From SCGC-AAA471-B05 sp032249055 (GTDB lineage Archaea > Thermoproteota > Thermoprotei > Gearchaeales > Gearchaeaceae): 14,532 nucleotides of DNA. Positions 7,050 through 13,554 of the stretch are shown here, piece after piece. The notes beneath the pieces are model-generated. The model saw only the letters and a list, made by a program, of their open reading frames with translations, did no database searches and had not been told where the DNA came from. The position numbers were made by a program, and so were the translations under genes. The stretch lies in assembly GCA_032249055.1 (NCBI GenBank), contig JAVVGP010000016.1, positions 1 to 14,532 on the forward strand, written 5' to 3'. Every line of letters starts with the position of its first letter. Within the stretch, counting starts at the first letter, position 1.

Positions 7050-8046
7050 TTTCTGTTTCCCTCAAGAGCTTTTCTGCTGAATTATAACTAATTTCAGAAT
7101 CACCTAATATAGTATATCTATCTTTTCTTAATTGGTTGGCCATCATTAATGCCTTAATTAAATATTTAGGTTCTATTCCTAATTCTTCTGCATTTGTTGG
7201 TAAACCTGCTTTCTTTAAAATGTTTTTAATTTTTATCCAATTCAGATTATGCAATTTGCTCATAATAATTGTACCAATACCACATTGCATGCCATGCATT
7301 GATGGTTTAAACCCTTCTCGTTCTGCTAACAAATCTAAAGCATGACTGAATAAATGTTCAGAACCGCTAGCTGGTCTTGTGCTTCCTGCAACACTTATTG
7401 CTATACCGCTTCCTATTAATGCTTTTATTATTATTGCTACAGCTTTTTCTTTATTCTTTACTATAACATCGATATTCTTTTCTATAATTTTTGCACTCAT
7501 TAAAGCCATTGAAGCTGCATATTCACTATATTCTTCTCCTTTTAATAAATTAGCAAGCCTCCAGTCTCTAACAGCAGTTATCTTTGCCATTAAGTCTCCT
7601 ATTCCTGCATAAATATATTCTGGAGGACTTTGTGCTATAATTGATGTATCTGCTACTATTGCTAAAGGAGGTTTCAGATTATATCCAAAATTATACTTTG
7701 ACTTAAGTTTTAAATAAGCTAAAAAAGAAAAAGTTGGGGAGGAAATACCATCATGCGAAGAATTTGTAGGGTAACTTATATATGGTATATTCAAGATTGA
7801 GGATAAAATTTTTGTGCTATCGATAACTTTTCCTCCGCCAATACCGATTAGAAGTTTAACGTTATTTTCCTTTATTTTATTTTTCTTTTCTTCAAGATTT
7901 TTTATTAATTCATTAAAGTCTTCTATGTTTACATCTATTACTTCAATACCTTCATTTTCAATTTTAGGCTTTATTAAATCTAAGCCAATTTTTTTTGTAA
8001 AAGAAGAACCTGTAACTATTGCTATTCGACCTTTATGATATCCCAT
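7042..8046 (-). CDS. egsA: sn-Glycerol-1-phosphate dehydrogenase; real N-terminus lies upstream of this ATG
   Basis: This cytoplasmic, zinc-dependent enzyme reduces dihydroxyacetone phosphate with NAD(P)H to sn-glycerol-1-phosphate, the stereospecific backbone of archaeal membrane lipids. The 334 residues from ATG 8046 show IAIVTGSSFTKK (8-19), the nucleotide-binding GIGGGKVIDSTK (68-79), YPTNSSHDGISSPTFSF (92-108), and likely Zn ligands D151 (AGIGDLMAKITA), H231 (ASGSEHLFSHAL) and H251 (PSMHGMQCG). The first beta strand normal for the family is missing from this ATG form. The reading frame stays open upstream to 8127 and encodes IELPKYVYTGPLITF, the usual first strand. No ATG, GTG or TTG is available in that extension; the candidates are ATA codons at 8124 or 8115, giving 360 or 357 residues. 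The function is certain; the start is the problem. Confidence 0.95.
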   Translation of the reverse strand: MGYHKGRIAIVTGSSFTKKIGLDLIKPKIENEGIEVIDVNIEDFNELIKNLEEKKNKIKENNVKLLIGIGGGKVIDSTKILSSILNIPYISYPTNSSHDGISSPTFSFLAYLKLKSKYNFGYNLKPPLAIVADTSIIAQSPPEYIYAGIGDLMAKITAVRDWRLANLLKGEEYSEYAASMALMSAKIIEKNIDVIVKNKEKAVAIIIKALIGSGIAISVAGSTRPASGSEHLFSHALDLLAEREGFKPSMHGMQCGIGTIIMSKLHNLNWIKIKNILKKAGLPTNAEELGIEPKYLIKALMMANQLRKDRYTILGDSEISYNSAEKLLRETEII

Positions 8047-8124
8047 AGCATATAAGATATTAACAAGTTGGAATGTTATTAATGGACCAGTATAAACATA
8101 TTTTGGAAGTTCTATTTTATTTAT
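8047..8124 (-). other. egsA: In-frame N-terminal extension of egsA, apparently starting at a non-canonical ATA codon
   Basis: Reading upstream of ATG 8046 in the same frame adds 26 codons to an ATA at 8124: INKIELPKYVYTGP followed by LITFQLVNILYA. An in-frame TAG at 8130-8128 closes the frame. The LPKYV..G pattern matches the first strand of glycerol-1-phosphate dehydrogenases. The only possible starts are ATA at 8124 or 8115. A single-A deletion near 8117-8123 would instead join this frame to a GTG at 8140 (VIKIEHNKIELPK), so a base error or a frameshift is the alternative. Confidence 0.65.
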
Positions 8125-8141
8125 GCTCTATTTTTATCACC

Positions 8142-8151
8142 TTATAATTAA
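8142..8151 (-). promoter_or_regulatory. TATA-like box of egsA
   Basis: TTTAATTATAA on the minus strand ends about 20 bases before the ATA at 8124 and about 95 bases before the ATG at 8046. A start site about 25 bases downstream of the box centre would fall near 8119-8124, at the extended N-terminus rather than at the ATG. It is back to back with the apgM promoter. Confidence 0.5.
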
Positions 8152-8161
8152 ACTAGTTAAA

Positions 8162-8170
8162 TTTTTATTA
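8162..8170 (+). promoter_or_regulatory. TATA-like box of apgM
   Basis: TTTTTATTA, preceded by GTTAAA, is centred 25 bases upstream of the ATG at 8191. No Shine-Dalgarno lies between, which is the arrangement expected for a leaderless archaeal mRNA. Confidence 0.5.
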
Positions 8171-8190
8171 ATTTAAACTGTTTGATTATA

Positions 8191-9435
8191 ATGAGAGGAA
8201 AAAATAAGCTTTTATTTATTTTATTAGATGGAGCATCTGATGGTTTAAATTATCTAAAAACTTCTTTGGATGAAGCTAAAACTACAAATTTATCAAAAAT
8301 TGCCAAAATTTCTAAAGGAGGATTGGTTTATACTATAGCTAAGGGAATTTCTCCTGAAAGTGATGCTGCAGCTTTATCTTTTCTAGGTTATAATCCTCTT
8401 GAAGTTCAAATAACAAGGGGTGTTTTGGAAGCTTTAGGAGCAGGATTAAAATTTAATGAAGGGGACTTAGCTTTAAGATGTAACTTTGCTACAGCAGTAG
8501 GCGATGAAATTTTGGATAGAAGAGTTGGAAGGTCTCTTTCAGATGAAGAAGCGAAAGAACTAGTTAATGAAATCGTCTCTAATGTTAATCTTAATTATGA
8601 TTATGAATTAGTTCATACTGTAGGCCATAGATGCGTATTAGTAATAAGAAAAAAAGATAAGAATTTAGGTTCAAATATAAGCAATTTAGATCCTGCATAT
8701 ATTAGAAAAGGTACTATTGTTCATGCTGCAGCTATAATTGATAGAAAAATTAAGTTATGTGAAGCCTTTGATGAAGAATCTAAAATATCTGCTGAAATTG
8801 TAAATAAATTTTTTATCGAATCAAGGAAGGTTCTAGAAAATAGTAAAATAAATCTAGAGAGAAAGAAAAAAGGATTGTTACCTGCTAATATTTTACTGTT
8901 ACGTGACGCAGGATCATCGATTCCAAAAGTACAAAAATTTGAAGAAAAGTATAAATTAAAAGCAGCAGCTATTGCAGAAATGCCTGTTGAAGTAGGTGTA
9001 GCCAAATTATTAGGTATAGATGCCTATAAAATAGAATATGTAAAAAGTCTTGAGATTTATAAAACTAAAGTTAATTTAACGTTAGACCTTCTTAATAAAT
9101 ACGATTTTGTTTATGTCCATATTAAAGGACCTGATGAACCTGCACATGATGGAAATTTTGAGTTGAAAGTTAAAGCTATTGAAGAAATAGATGAGTATTT
9201 CTTTGGGGAATTATTAAACAAGCTAGAATTAGATAAGATTTCAATTTTTATAAGTTGCGATCATTCAACACCTGTTTTCTTAAAATCTCATAGCGACGAT
9301 CCTGTACCTTTTATATATTACAAGCCTGGTATAAAACCTGATAATATATCGAAGTTTACCGAAAAAGAATGCATTAAAGGATCCTTTGGTATTCTTGAAC
9401 ATGCATACGATATTCTAAACAAAATTTTATTTTAA
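8191..9435 (+). CDS. apgM: 2,3-Bisphosphoglycerate-independent phosphoglycerate mutase, archaeal type
   Basis: This cytoplasmic enzyme interconverts 3- and 2-phosphoglycerate in glycolysis and gluconeogenesis. I take the ATG at 8191 (414 residues) rather than a TTG nine bases earlier, because it sits 25 bases from a TATA-like box. It belongs to the alkaline phosphatase superfamily: the N-terminal metal-binding LFILLDGASDG has D13, and the catalytic Ser lies in KGISPESDAAALSFLGY (S57, D58). TRGVLEALGAG and LRCNFAT follow, then HIKGPDEPAHDG, and near the C-terminus SCDHSTPVF with HSDDPVPFIYY supplies the second metal site. The length agrees with archaeal ApgM (about 410), and all expected metal-site motifs are present. 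It reads away from egsA and ends two bases from the 3' end of tyrS. Phosphonopyruvate decarboxylase-like relatives are the only real alternative. Confidence 0.95.
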   Translation: MRGKNKLLFILLDGASDGLNYLKTSLDEAKTTNLSKIAKISKGGLVYTIAKGISPESDAAALSFLGYNPLEVQITRGVLEALGAGLKFNEGDLALRCNFATAVGDEILDRRVGRSLSDEEAKELVNEIVSNVNLNYDYELVHTVGHRCVLVIRKKDKNLGSNISNLDPAYIRKGTIVHAAAIIDRKIKLCEAFDEESKISAEIVNKFFIESRKVLENSKINLERKKKGLLPANILLLRDAGSSIPKVQKFEEKYKLKAAAIAEMPVEVGVAKLLGIDAYKIEYVKSLEIYKTKVNLTLDLLNKYDFVYVHIKGPDEPAHDGNFELKVKAIEEIDEYFFGELLNKLELDKISIFISCDHSTPVFLKSHSDDPVPFIYYKPGIKPDNISKFTEKECIKGSFGILEHAYDILNKILF

Positions 9436-9437
9436 AT

Positions 9438-10511
9438 TCATCTAGTAACCTCAAAACTTTTAACTTCTTCTACGAGTTTTTTCAATGAAGGATATTCAAA
9501 GTGTTTCCTTATAGGTTCAAGTATTTCATTTAAGACTCTTGCAACATTTTTCTTTAAGTCTAAAGGATGCAAATTTCCGCTTATGTAATCTTTTTCTAGT
9601 TCATAATAAGAATAGTAAGTAATTTTTCCTCCATATTTTGCTTCTCTTTCTACTTCGAAGCTTTTTATTTTGTTAAATATTATATACTTAACAATTTCAA
9701 GAATTGGATTCATTTCAACTACTTTCTCAGGACACCATGCTTTAAGTATCTTTTTTTCTATTTCTTCTTCTGTATCATGAATAAATATTGCAGTCCAGGG
9801 TTTAGATTTGCTCATTTTATAAGCTTCTACTAGTTCAAACTTATCTTTAAATTCCTTTTTTGTAGGTTCTCCTAAACCCATAATTAAATGATGATGTAAT
9901 AATATAGGTTTTTTCCAACCTAATTTAGGAAAAACTTCTCTGCATAGCACATGGACTTTTCTTTGATCCATTCCTCCATGTGCTATATCTTGACCTAGAT
10001 ATTTCACATCTACAGCTTGCATTGCAGGATAAATATATTGAGCAAAGCTAAGATTTTCTTTTTCGCTTCTACCCATTATAGATAAACATCTAGTTATTCG
10101 TGTTAAATTTACTTGTGTAGAGAATTTGATTAAGTCTTTCCAATATTCATTATTATTGTAATAAAATTGACTTCCTAAAACAATATTCACTCCCGGACAA
10201 TAAAATTTGAAAGCCTCCTCATAATATTTAGAGGCTTTAATTATATTGTCCCAGTTTTCTCCTAATTTTTTATTTATATAGCTATGCCAGTCAGCTAAGT
10301 AAACCGTGCAATCTACGCCTGCTTTAATTAAATCATTAATTTTATCTCCGCATATTATTAATGTTCCAAGATGTAATAAACCTGAAATCTCAAAACCTAT
10401 GTAATGTTTAAGTCTCTCACCTGTTTTTAATTTCTCCTTTAATTCTTCCTCTGTTATTATTTCTTCAGTAGGAGATTTTTTAAATAACTCAATCTTTGTT
10501 TCAATATCCAT
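9438..10511 (-). CDS. tyrS: Tyrosyl-tRNA synthetase, archaeal/eukaryotic type
   Basis: This class I synthetase charges tRNA-Tyr in the cytoplasm. Of its 357 residues, KHYIGFEISGLLHLGT (35-50) holds the HIGH-type motif HLGT and the tyrosine-site Y37. YLADWHSYIN (71-80) follows. YPAMQAVDVKYLGQDIAHGG (161-180) with MDQRKVHVLCRE is the tyrosine-specific part of the active site, and YKMSKSKPWTAI carries KMSKS at 232-236. The C-terminal helical anticodon-binding part includes HPLDLKKNVA and ILEPIRKHFE. I considered tryptophanyl-tRNA synthetase, a close relative, but the MQ..D..YLG..D...GG pattern matches TyrRS. It lies 24 bases after tfeB and is probably the last gene of the gar1-tfb-tfeB-tyrS unit. 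It faces apgM with a two-base gap. Confidence 0.95.
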   Translation of the reverse strand: MDIETKIELFKKSPTEEIITEEELKEKLKTGERLKHYIGFEISGLLHLGTLIICGDKINDLIKAGVDCTVYLADWHSYINKKLGENWDNIIKASKYYEEAFKFYCPGVNIVLGSQFYYNNNEYWKDLIKFSTQVNLTRITRCLSIMGRSEKENLSFAQYIYPAMQAVDVKYLGQDIAHGGMDQRKVHVLCREVFPKLGWKKPILLHHHLIMGLGEPTKKEFKDKFELVEAYKMSKSKPWTAIFIHDTEEEIEKKILKAWCPEKVVEMNPILEIVKYIIFNKIKSFEVEREAKYGGKITYYSYYELEKDYISGNLHPLDLKKNVARVLNEILEPIRKHFEYPSLKKLVEEVKSFEVTR

Positions 10512-10535
10512 CTAACAAAAATTAAAGGTTATTAC

Positions 10536-10904
10536 CTAAAAAGTCTTACCTTCTAGCCAATTATTCATTTTTGGACAAGTTGTAGGATCCAAATTCTTAT
10601 CTTCGCCGCATATATTGATATCTGGGCATGTAAAGCAAACTACATCAAAGATTTCATCCAAGGGAAGAATTTTAATTTTAGGGGTAGCTAAACTTAAAAA
10701 ATAAACTTTTTTTCCATTAATATATTTTGTTTCCCTTTCAATTTTCCCTTCTCTTATTAATTTAAGTAAAATACGTGTACCAATTTCGCTTTTCAATTTA
10801 AGTTTTTTCCATAATTGCTTTTGTGAAATAGATTTTTCTTTTCTTATTTTTTCTAAAATTTTTTCGCGTATTTTATTCTCATCTATTTTTTTTATTTTTT
10901 TCAC
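10536..10904 (-). CDS. Transcription factor E beta subunit (RPC34/RPC39-like), winged helix plus iron-sulphur domain
   Basis: TFE-beta is the archaeal homologue of the RNA polymerase III subunit RPC39. With TFE-alpha it helps open promoter DNA in the pre-initiation complex. The 122-residue protein has a winged helix (residues about 10-70, with SISQKQLWKKLKLKSEIGTRI as the likely recognition part and KINGKKVYFLSL-like wing strands). The C-terminal cysteine cluster is C90, C93, C99, C110 in the pattern CxxCPx4Cx10C, followed by NNWLE. Human RPC39 ends its iron-sulphur domain in a closely similar way, so a 4Fe-4S cluster is expected. It starts with GTG, overlapping the tfb stop as GTGA, so it is translationally coupled to its partner factor. 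Another Cys-containing winged-helix regulator is the alternative, but the Cys spacing and WLE tail make TFE-beta much likelier. Confidence 0.85.
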   Translation of the reverse strand: MKKIKKIDENKIREKILEKIRKEKSISQKQLWKKLKLKSEIGTRILLKLIREGKIERETKYINGKKVYFLSLATPKIKILPLDEIFDVVCFTCPDINICGEDKNLDPTTCPKMNNWLEGKTF

Positions 10905-11785
10905 AATATAATCTCTACATCTAACCTCTTAATAAGTTCTTTACATCTATTCCTTAAGGTTACTTCAGAAATTTGTGTATAATTTGCTATTTCTTTTTGT
11001 GTTTTCTTATTATTTGTCATTATACATGCTAAGTAGACAGCGGCAGAAGCTAAGCTTTTAGGAGACTTTCCTGAAGCGATTCCAGTTTTCATTGCTGCAT
11101 CTAAGATTTTAATAGCCAAGGTCTCTATTTTATAATCAAGATTTAAAGCTTTAGCTATTTTTTCAATATAAATTTTAGGATTATTTAATTTAATTTTAGA
11201 AATCAAATCCTTTTCATTTTTAATTATTTCCAAAACTAAACTGTAACATTTTGATATTTCTTTTTTATCAATTTTTAACATATCCGTAATTTCCTTAATT
11301 GTGATTGGAAAATCATGGATTTTATAAGCAAAATATAGAGTAACACCTAATGTTCCTTTAATCGATTTTCCTTTTATTAAACTATTTTTAGTAACCTTTC
11401 TGTAAAGAATTGCGCAAGTCTCAATTACTTCTTTAGGTATATTATATTGAGAAGAAATCCTATCCAAAATCTCAAATGAAGTGTATAGCCTTCTTTCCTC
11501 ACTTGTTAAAATTTTTGTTCTTTTCTGAAGCGTATTAAAACTATTTTCTGCTATTTCTGAACCAACTCCTTTATCATGTAAAGCAAAGGTAATGGGAGCA
11601 CCTGTTCTTGCTTTTTGGTTTTTATCTTCAAAAAAAATTCTCCATTCTCTTCCAAAATCTATGCTTTTTTTCTCTATAACAGTTCCACAATTTTTACATA
11701 CATATGAACCAGTTAAAGTATCTATAATTACTTCTGAATTTTTACAAATATTACACCGAAGATCAGGCGGTAAAATATTTATCAT
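10901..11785 (-). CDS. tfb: Transcription initiation factor B (TFB, TFIIB homologue)
   Basis: TFB bridges TBP-bound TATA/BRE promoter DNA and RNA polymerase. The 294 residues show an N-terminal zinc ribbon, CNIC and CKNCG (C11, C14, C30, C33). The B-reader/linker segment is ARTGAPITFALHDKGVGSEI (59-78), the conserved GAP...HDKG signature. Two cyclin repeats follow, at about 95-185 (FEILDRISSQYNIP, then IKGKSIKG-like) and about 195-290, the second ending with the BRE-recognition helix ISEVTLRNRCKELIKRL. Length is normal (about 300). Some positions are more divergent than in the commonest TFBs, for instance TLYFAYKIHDFP where LYAACR-type residues are usual. Even so, its place directly after gar1, a conserved archaeal order, suggests it is the main TFB. 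It overlaps gar1 by four bases (ATGA) and tfeB by four (GTGA). Confidence 0.96.
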   Translation of the reverse strand: MINILPPDLRCNICKNSEVIIDTLTGSYVCKNCGTVIEKKSIDFGREWRIFFEDKNQKARTGAPITFALHDKGVGSEIAENSFNTLQKRTKILTSEERRLYTSFEILDRISSQYNIPKEVIETCAILYRKVTKNSLIKGKSIKGTLGVTLYFAYKIHDFPITIKEITDMLKIDKKEISKCYSLVLEIIKNEKDLISKIKLNNPKIYIEKIAKALNLDYKIETLAIKILDAAMKTGIASGKSPKSLASAAVYLACIMTNNKKTQKEIANYTQISEVTLRNRCKELIKRLDVEIIL

Positions 11786-12006
11786 TTTATATAAACCTTC
11801 TTGCCAATAAAACGTTCCAAATTCTCTTTTTTATACGGTTTTACTGAAATAAATGGGCTACTTACAGGACCCATTATATCTATAACTATTCCAATAGCTT
11901 CTTTATCTTCGCTAAATACTTCAGAATTTAATTTAGGTATATCTTCTGCTTTGATTATTATTTTTTTACTTTTGCTTATATGCGATACAGTACCAACAAG
12001 TTTCAT
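11782..12006 (-). CDS. gar1: H/ACA ribonucleoprotein protein Gar1
   Basis: Gar1 is the small beta-barrel subunit of archaeal H/ACA ribonucleoproteins. It binds Cbf5 and promotes guide-RNA-directed pseudouridylation of rRNA. The 74-residue protein starts MKLVGTVSHISKSKKIIIKA, the family's opening strand pair. The central EAIGIVIDIMGPVSSPFISVKP (about 36-57) is its most conserved block, with the characteristic GxVxDxxGPVxxP pattern. It has no glycine-arginine-rich tails, as usual for archaea. It heads the gar1-tfb-tfeB-tyrS unit, with a TATA-like box upstream at 12038-12045 and an ATGA overlap with tfb. Confidence 0.93.
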   Translation of the reverse strand: MKLVGTVSHISKSKKIIIKAEDIPKLNSEVFSEDKEAIGIVIDIMGPVSSPFISVKPYKKENLERFIGKKVYIK

Positions 12007-12037
12007 AAGAAGTGTAAATATTTCTATTGCCTTTAAG

Positions 12038-12045
12038 TATAAAAA
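12038..12045 (-). promoter_or_regulatory. TATA-like box for gar1-tfb-tfeB-tyrS
   Basis: On the minus strand, TTTTTATA lies within AAAGGTTTTTATACTTAAAGG in the 73-base gap between the srp19 stop and the gar1 start. Its centre is about 35 bases from the ATG, predicting a leader of under ten bases. This is the only good promoter candidate between srp19 and tyrS. Confidence 0.5.
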
Positions 12046-12079
12046 CCTTTTGTTTTGAAGGAAAGTTGTTAAATAATGA

Positions 12080-12373
12080 TTACCTAACTTTTCTCAAATC
12101 TTTAATCGTTATGGCTAATTTTCTTAAAAGTTCTGTTTTCTTTTCTTTTTTAGGATAAATTATAACGCAGCCTTTTTCCCACCAACTTTTAGGATAAGAT
12201 TTTTCTTGAATTATTTCTGCTTTATATCCTAATTTTTCTGCAGCCAATAAAATTTCTGATAGTTTAACTTTCTCTATTGATAATCTTAAGTTAACCCTCC
12301 TTCCCTCTTTCCTTTTTTTAGAAGCATCAAGGTAAGCTGGCCAAATTACATAATAATCCCGTTTTTTTCTCAT
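12080..12373 (-). CDS. srp19: Signal recognition particle 19 kDa protein
   Basis: SRP19 binds SRP RNA and organises it for SRP54 binding, for co-translational targeting of membrane and secreted proteins. The 97-residue protein opens MRKKRDYYVIWPAYLDASKK, the typical start (YxxIWPxYxD). GRRVNLRLSIEKVKLSEI (24-41) and GYKAEIIQEKSYPKSWWEKG (49-68) follow, including the conserved K.YP.SWW.KG block, with a lysine-rich RNA-binding C-terminus. Length is normal for archaea (about 90-100). Its ATG overlaps the rps8e stop by four bases, so translation is probably coupled to S8e. Confidence 0.95.
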   Translation of the reverse strand: MRKKRDYYVIWPAYLDASKKRKEGRRVNLRLSIEKVKLSEILLAAEKLGYKAEIIQEKSYPKSWWEKGCVIIYPKKEKKTELLRKLAITIKDLRKVR

Positions 12374-12753
12374 TTAGTAATTAACTTTGCATTTATTATT
12401 CCGTCTTGGCCTGGTCTAGAAGTTACAATAGCTTCACCTAATTTTGTTCTTATAATTGCTCCTTTTGTAATGATTTTTCTTCTATCATAATCTACATTTG
12501 CAGGATTCTTTATTACATCTAAAATTTCTACCCTTTGTACTTTGCCTGTTTTCGGATCCAAAACATTAGCAAATTTTTCTTTTAATAATTTAATTTTATA
12601 ATTTCCCCCATAGACTCTCTCTTTTTTTATTTCTCTTTCTCCAATTGTGGTTAAAACAGGAAATCCTCCCAGTTCATATCTTCGAGTCTTTCTACTGCTA
12701 CTTTTTTTACCTCCTGAAGGTTTAACTAAATCATTTGAATGCTTTATAACCAT
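12370..12753 (-). CDS. rps8e: Ribosomal protein S8e
   Basis: This 127-residue protein of the small ribosomal subunit is restricted to archaea and eukaryotes. SGGKKSSSRKTRRYELGGFP (13-32) is the basic N-terminal rRNA-binding region. KKERVYGGNYKIKLLKEKFANV follows, and DPKTGKVQRVEILDVIKNPANVDYDRR (about 67-93) is the S8e core. The end, IITKGAIIRTKLGEAIVTSRPGQDG, is also diagnostic. It starts at ATG 12753, about 28 bases from a TATA-like T-rich element and without a Shine-Dalgarno, so it is probably leaderless. It is first in the rps8e-srp19 pair. Confidence 0.96.
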   Translation of the reverse strand: MVIKHSNDLVKPSGGKKSSSRKTRRYELGGFPVLTTIGEREIKKERVYGGNYKIKLLKEKFANVLDPKTGKVQRVEILDVIKNPANVDYDRRKIITKGAIIRTKLGEAIVTSRPGQDGIINAKLITK

Positions 12754-12777
12754 TTAATAATAAGACTTAAATTTGAA

Positions 12778-12791
12778 ATATAAAAAAATTA
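12778..12791 (-). terminator. T-rich tract after tRNA-Glu(CUC), also the TATA position of rps8e
   Basis: Directly after the tRNA the minus strand reads ATAATTTTTTTATATT. A run of seven T's fits intrinsic archaeal termination. The same bases lie about 28 upstream of the rps8e ATG, where a TATA box would be, so terminator and promoter may share this tract. Confidence 0.4.
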
Positions 12792-12867
12792 TGCCTCGGC
12801 CGGGATTTGAACCCGGGATCTTAGGCTTGAGAGGCCTACATTCTTAACCAGGCTAAACTACCGAGGC
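12792..12867 (-). tRNA. tRNA-Glu, anticodon CUC
   Basis: This is a complete 76-base cloverleaf. The acceptor stem is GCCTCGG/CCGAGGC. The D stem is GTTT/GAAT with a GG-containing loop. The anticodon stem TAGGC/GCCTA carries the loop CTCTCAA, giving CUC, which reads GAG. The variable loop is five bases (AGATC), and the T arm is CCGGG-TTCAAAT-CCCGG. The discriminator base is A, CCA is not encoded, and there is no intron. It sits 47 bases after the tRNA-Glu(UUC) gene on the same strand. Confidence 0.95.
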
Positions 12868-12868
12868 A

Positions 12869-12885
12869 TCAATATTAAATATTGA
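12869..12885. repeat. Perfect 17-base palindrome one base upstream of tRNA-Glu(CUC)
   Basis: TCAATATT-A-AATATTGA has eight-base arms that match perfectly around a single central base. Only one base separates it from the 5' end of the tRNA. It could be a protein-binding site or a processing-related hairpin, or a chance palindrome in AT-rich spacer. Confidence 0.4.
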
Positions 12886-12886
12886 C

Positions 12887-12898
12887 AATTTTTAAAAT
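12887..12898 (-). promoter_or_regulatory. TATA-like box for tRNA-Glu(CUC)
   Basis: On the minus strand, ATTTTAAAAATT is centred about 26 bases upstream of the mature tRNA 5' end. The tRNA could therefore be transcribed on its own with almost no leader, or together with the upstream tRNA gene. Confidence 0.4.
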
Positions 12899-12914
12899 TA
12901 ACTTTTAACTTTTA

Positions 12915-12990
12915 TGCCCCCGCCGGGATTTGAACCCGGGATCTTTGGCTCGAAAGGCCAACATTCTTATCCGGGCTAAACTACGGGGGC
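12915..12990 (-). tRNA. tRNA-Glu, anticodon UUC
   Basis: This is a complete 76-base cloverleaf. The acceptor stem is GCCCCCG/CGGGGGC, and the D arm starts GTTTAGCCCGG. The anticodon stem TTGGC/GCCAA carries the loop CTTTCGA, giving UUC, which reads GAA. The T arm is CCGGG-TTCAAAT-CCCGG. The discriminator is A, with no encoded CCA and no intron. D, variable and T arms are almost identical to those of the CUC isoacceptor next to it, so the pair looks like an old duplication with anticodon change and separate acceptor-stem evolution. Confidence 0.95.
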
Positions 12991-13032
12991 TTACTACACT
13001 ATTTAATTTAATGATACTCATTTAATTTTTTT

Positions 13033-13044
13033 AATTTATAAATT
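13033..13044 (-). promoter_or_regulatory. TATA box candidate for the tRNA-Glu pair
   Basis: AATTTATAAATT (symmetrical, so it reads the same on both strands) is centred about 48 bases upstream of tRNA-Glu(UUC). Initiation 25 bases downstream would give a leader of about 20 bases to be removed by RNase P. It is the strongest TATA-like sequence in the 111-base gap after the Nudix gene. Confidence 0.45.
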
Positions 13045-13101
13045 ATCACAAAGAAATGAAAGTCTTATCATTTACGGTATAAGTGTAAAGAATTAGTTGT
13101 A

Positions 13102-13554
13102 CTATTTAAAATCAAATAATGTCATTTCTTTTTTATATTTCTTAATAGCGCTATTTGCTTTATCCAAAATTTCTTTTAATTTATCTCGTAACATTTTTTT
13201 AGCTTCTTCATATCTTACCCACTTATATTCAAGATGTTCTTTAGAAATATTAACTTTTTGATTTAAACATTCAGCTAAAAAGAATGTTACTTCTTTATTT
13301 ATTAATTCACCATTTCTTTTATAATAATAATTAATTTTTTCTATGAAATTATTAATAATTCGAATGTCTCTAATTCCTGTTTCCTCCCATAATTCTCTTT
13401 TAGCTGCTTCTAAAGGGTTTTTATCTTTTTCTTCAATTAAACCCTTAGGGAATTCCCAGTATTCACTTTTAAATTTTGCTCGTAATAATAAATAAAAAAT
13501 TTCGCTATTCTCTTTTTTGAATACTATAATGCCTGCAGACTTTTCTTTTCTCAT
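13102..13554 (-). CDS. Nudix hydrolase (Ap4A-hydrolase-like)
   Basis: This 150-residue cytoplasmic pyrophosphohydrolase opens with KSAGIIVFKKENSEIFYLLL. YWEFPKG (32-38) leads into the Nudix box. The catalytic helix is AAKRELWEETGI (50-61), with the metal ligands E54, E57 and E58 in REL-W-EE-TG. The front of the box is unusual: from G38 (GLIEEKDKNP) to R53 is 15 residues instead of 14, and the conserved Glu between them is replaced by Asp or Lys. WxFPKG resembles diadenosine tetraphosphate hydrolases, but the substrate cannot be set. The ATG overlaps the dehydrogenase stop by four bases. A GGAGGGG about ten bases upstream, inside the dehydrogenase gene, may act as a Shine-Dalgarno. Confidence 0.88.
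   Translation of the reverse strand: MRKEKSAGIIVFKKENSEIFYLLLRAKFKSEYWEFPKGLIEEKDKNPLEAAKRELWEETGIRDIRIINNFIEKINYYYKRNGELINKEVTFFLAECLNQKVNISKEHLEYKWVRYEEAKKMLRDKLKEILDKANSAIKKYKKEMTLFDFK

Noticed and set aside
9438..10511. Tryptophanyl-tRNA synthetase
   Set aside because: The active-site pattern MQAVDVKYLGQDIAHGG and Y37 match tyrosyl-tRNA synthetases of archaea.
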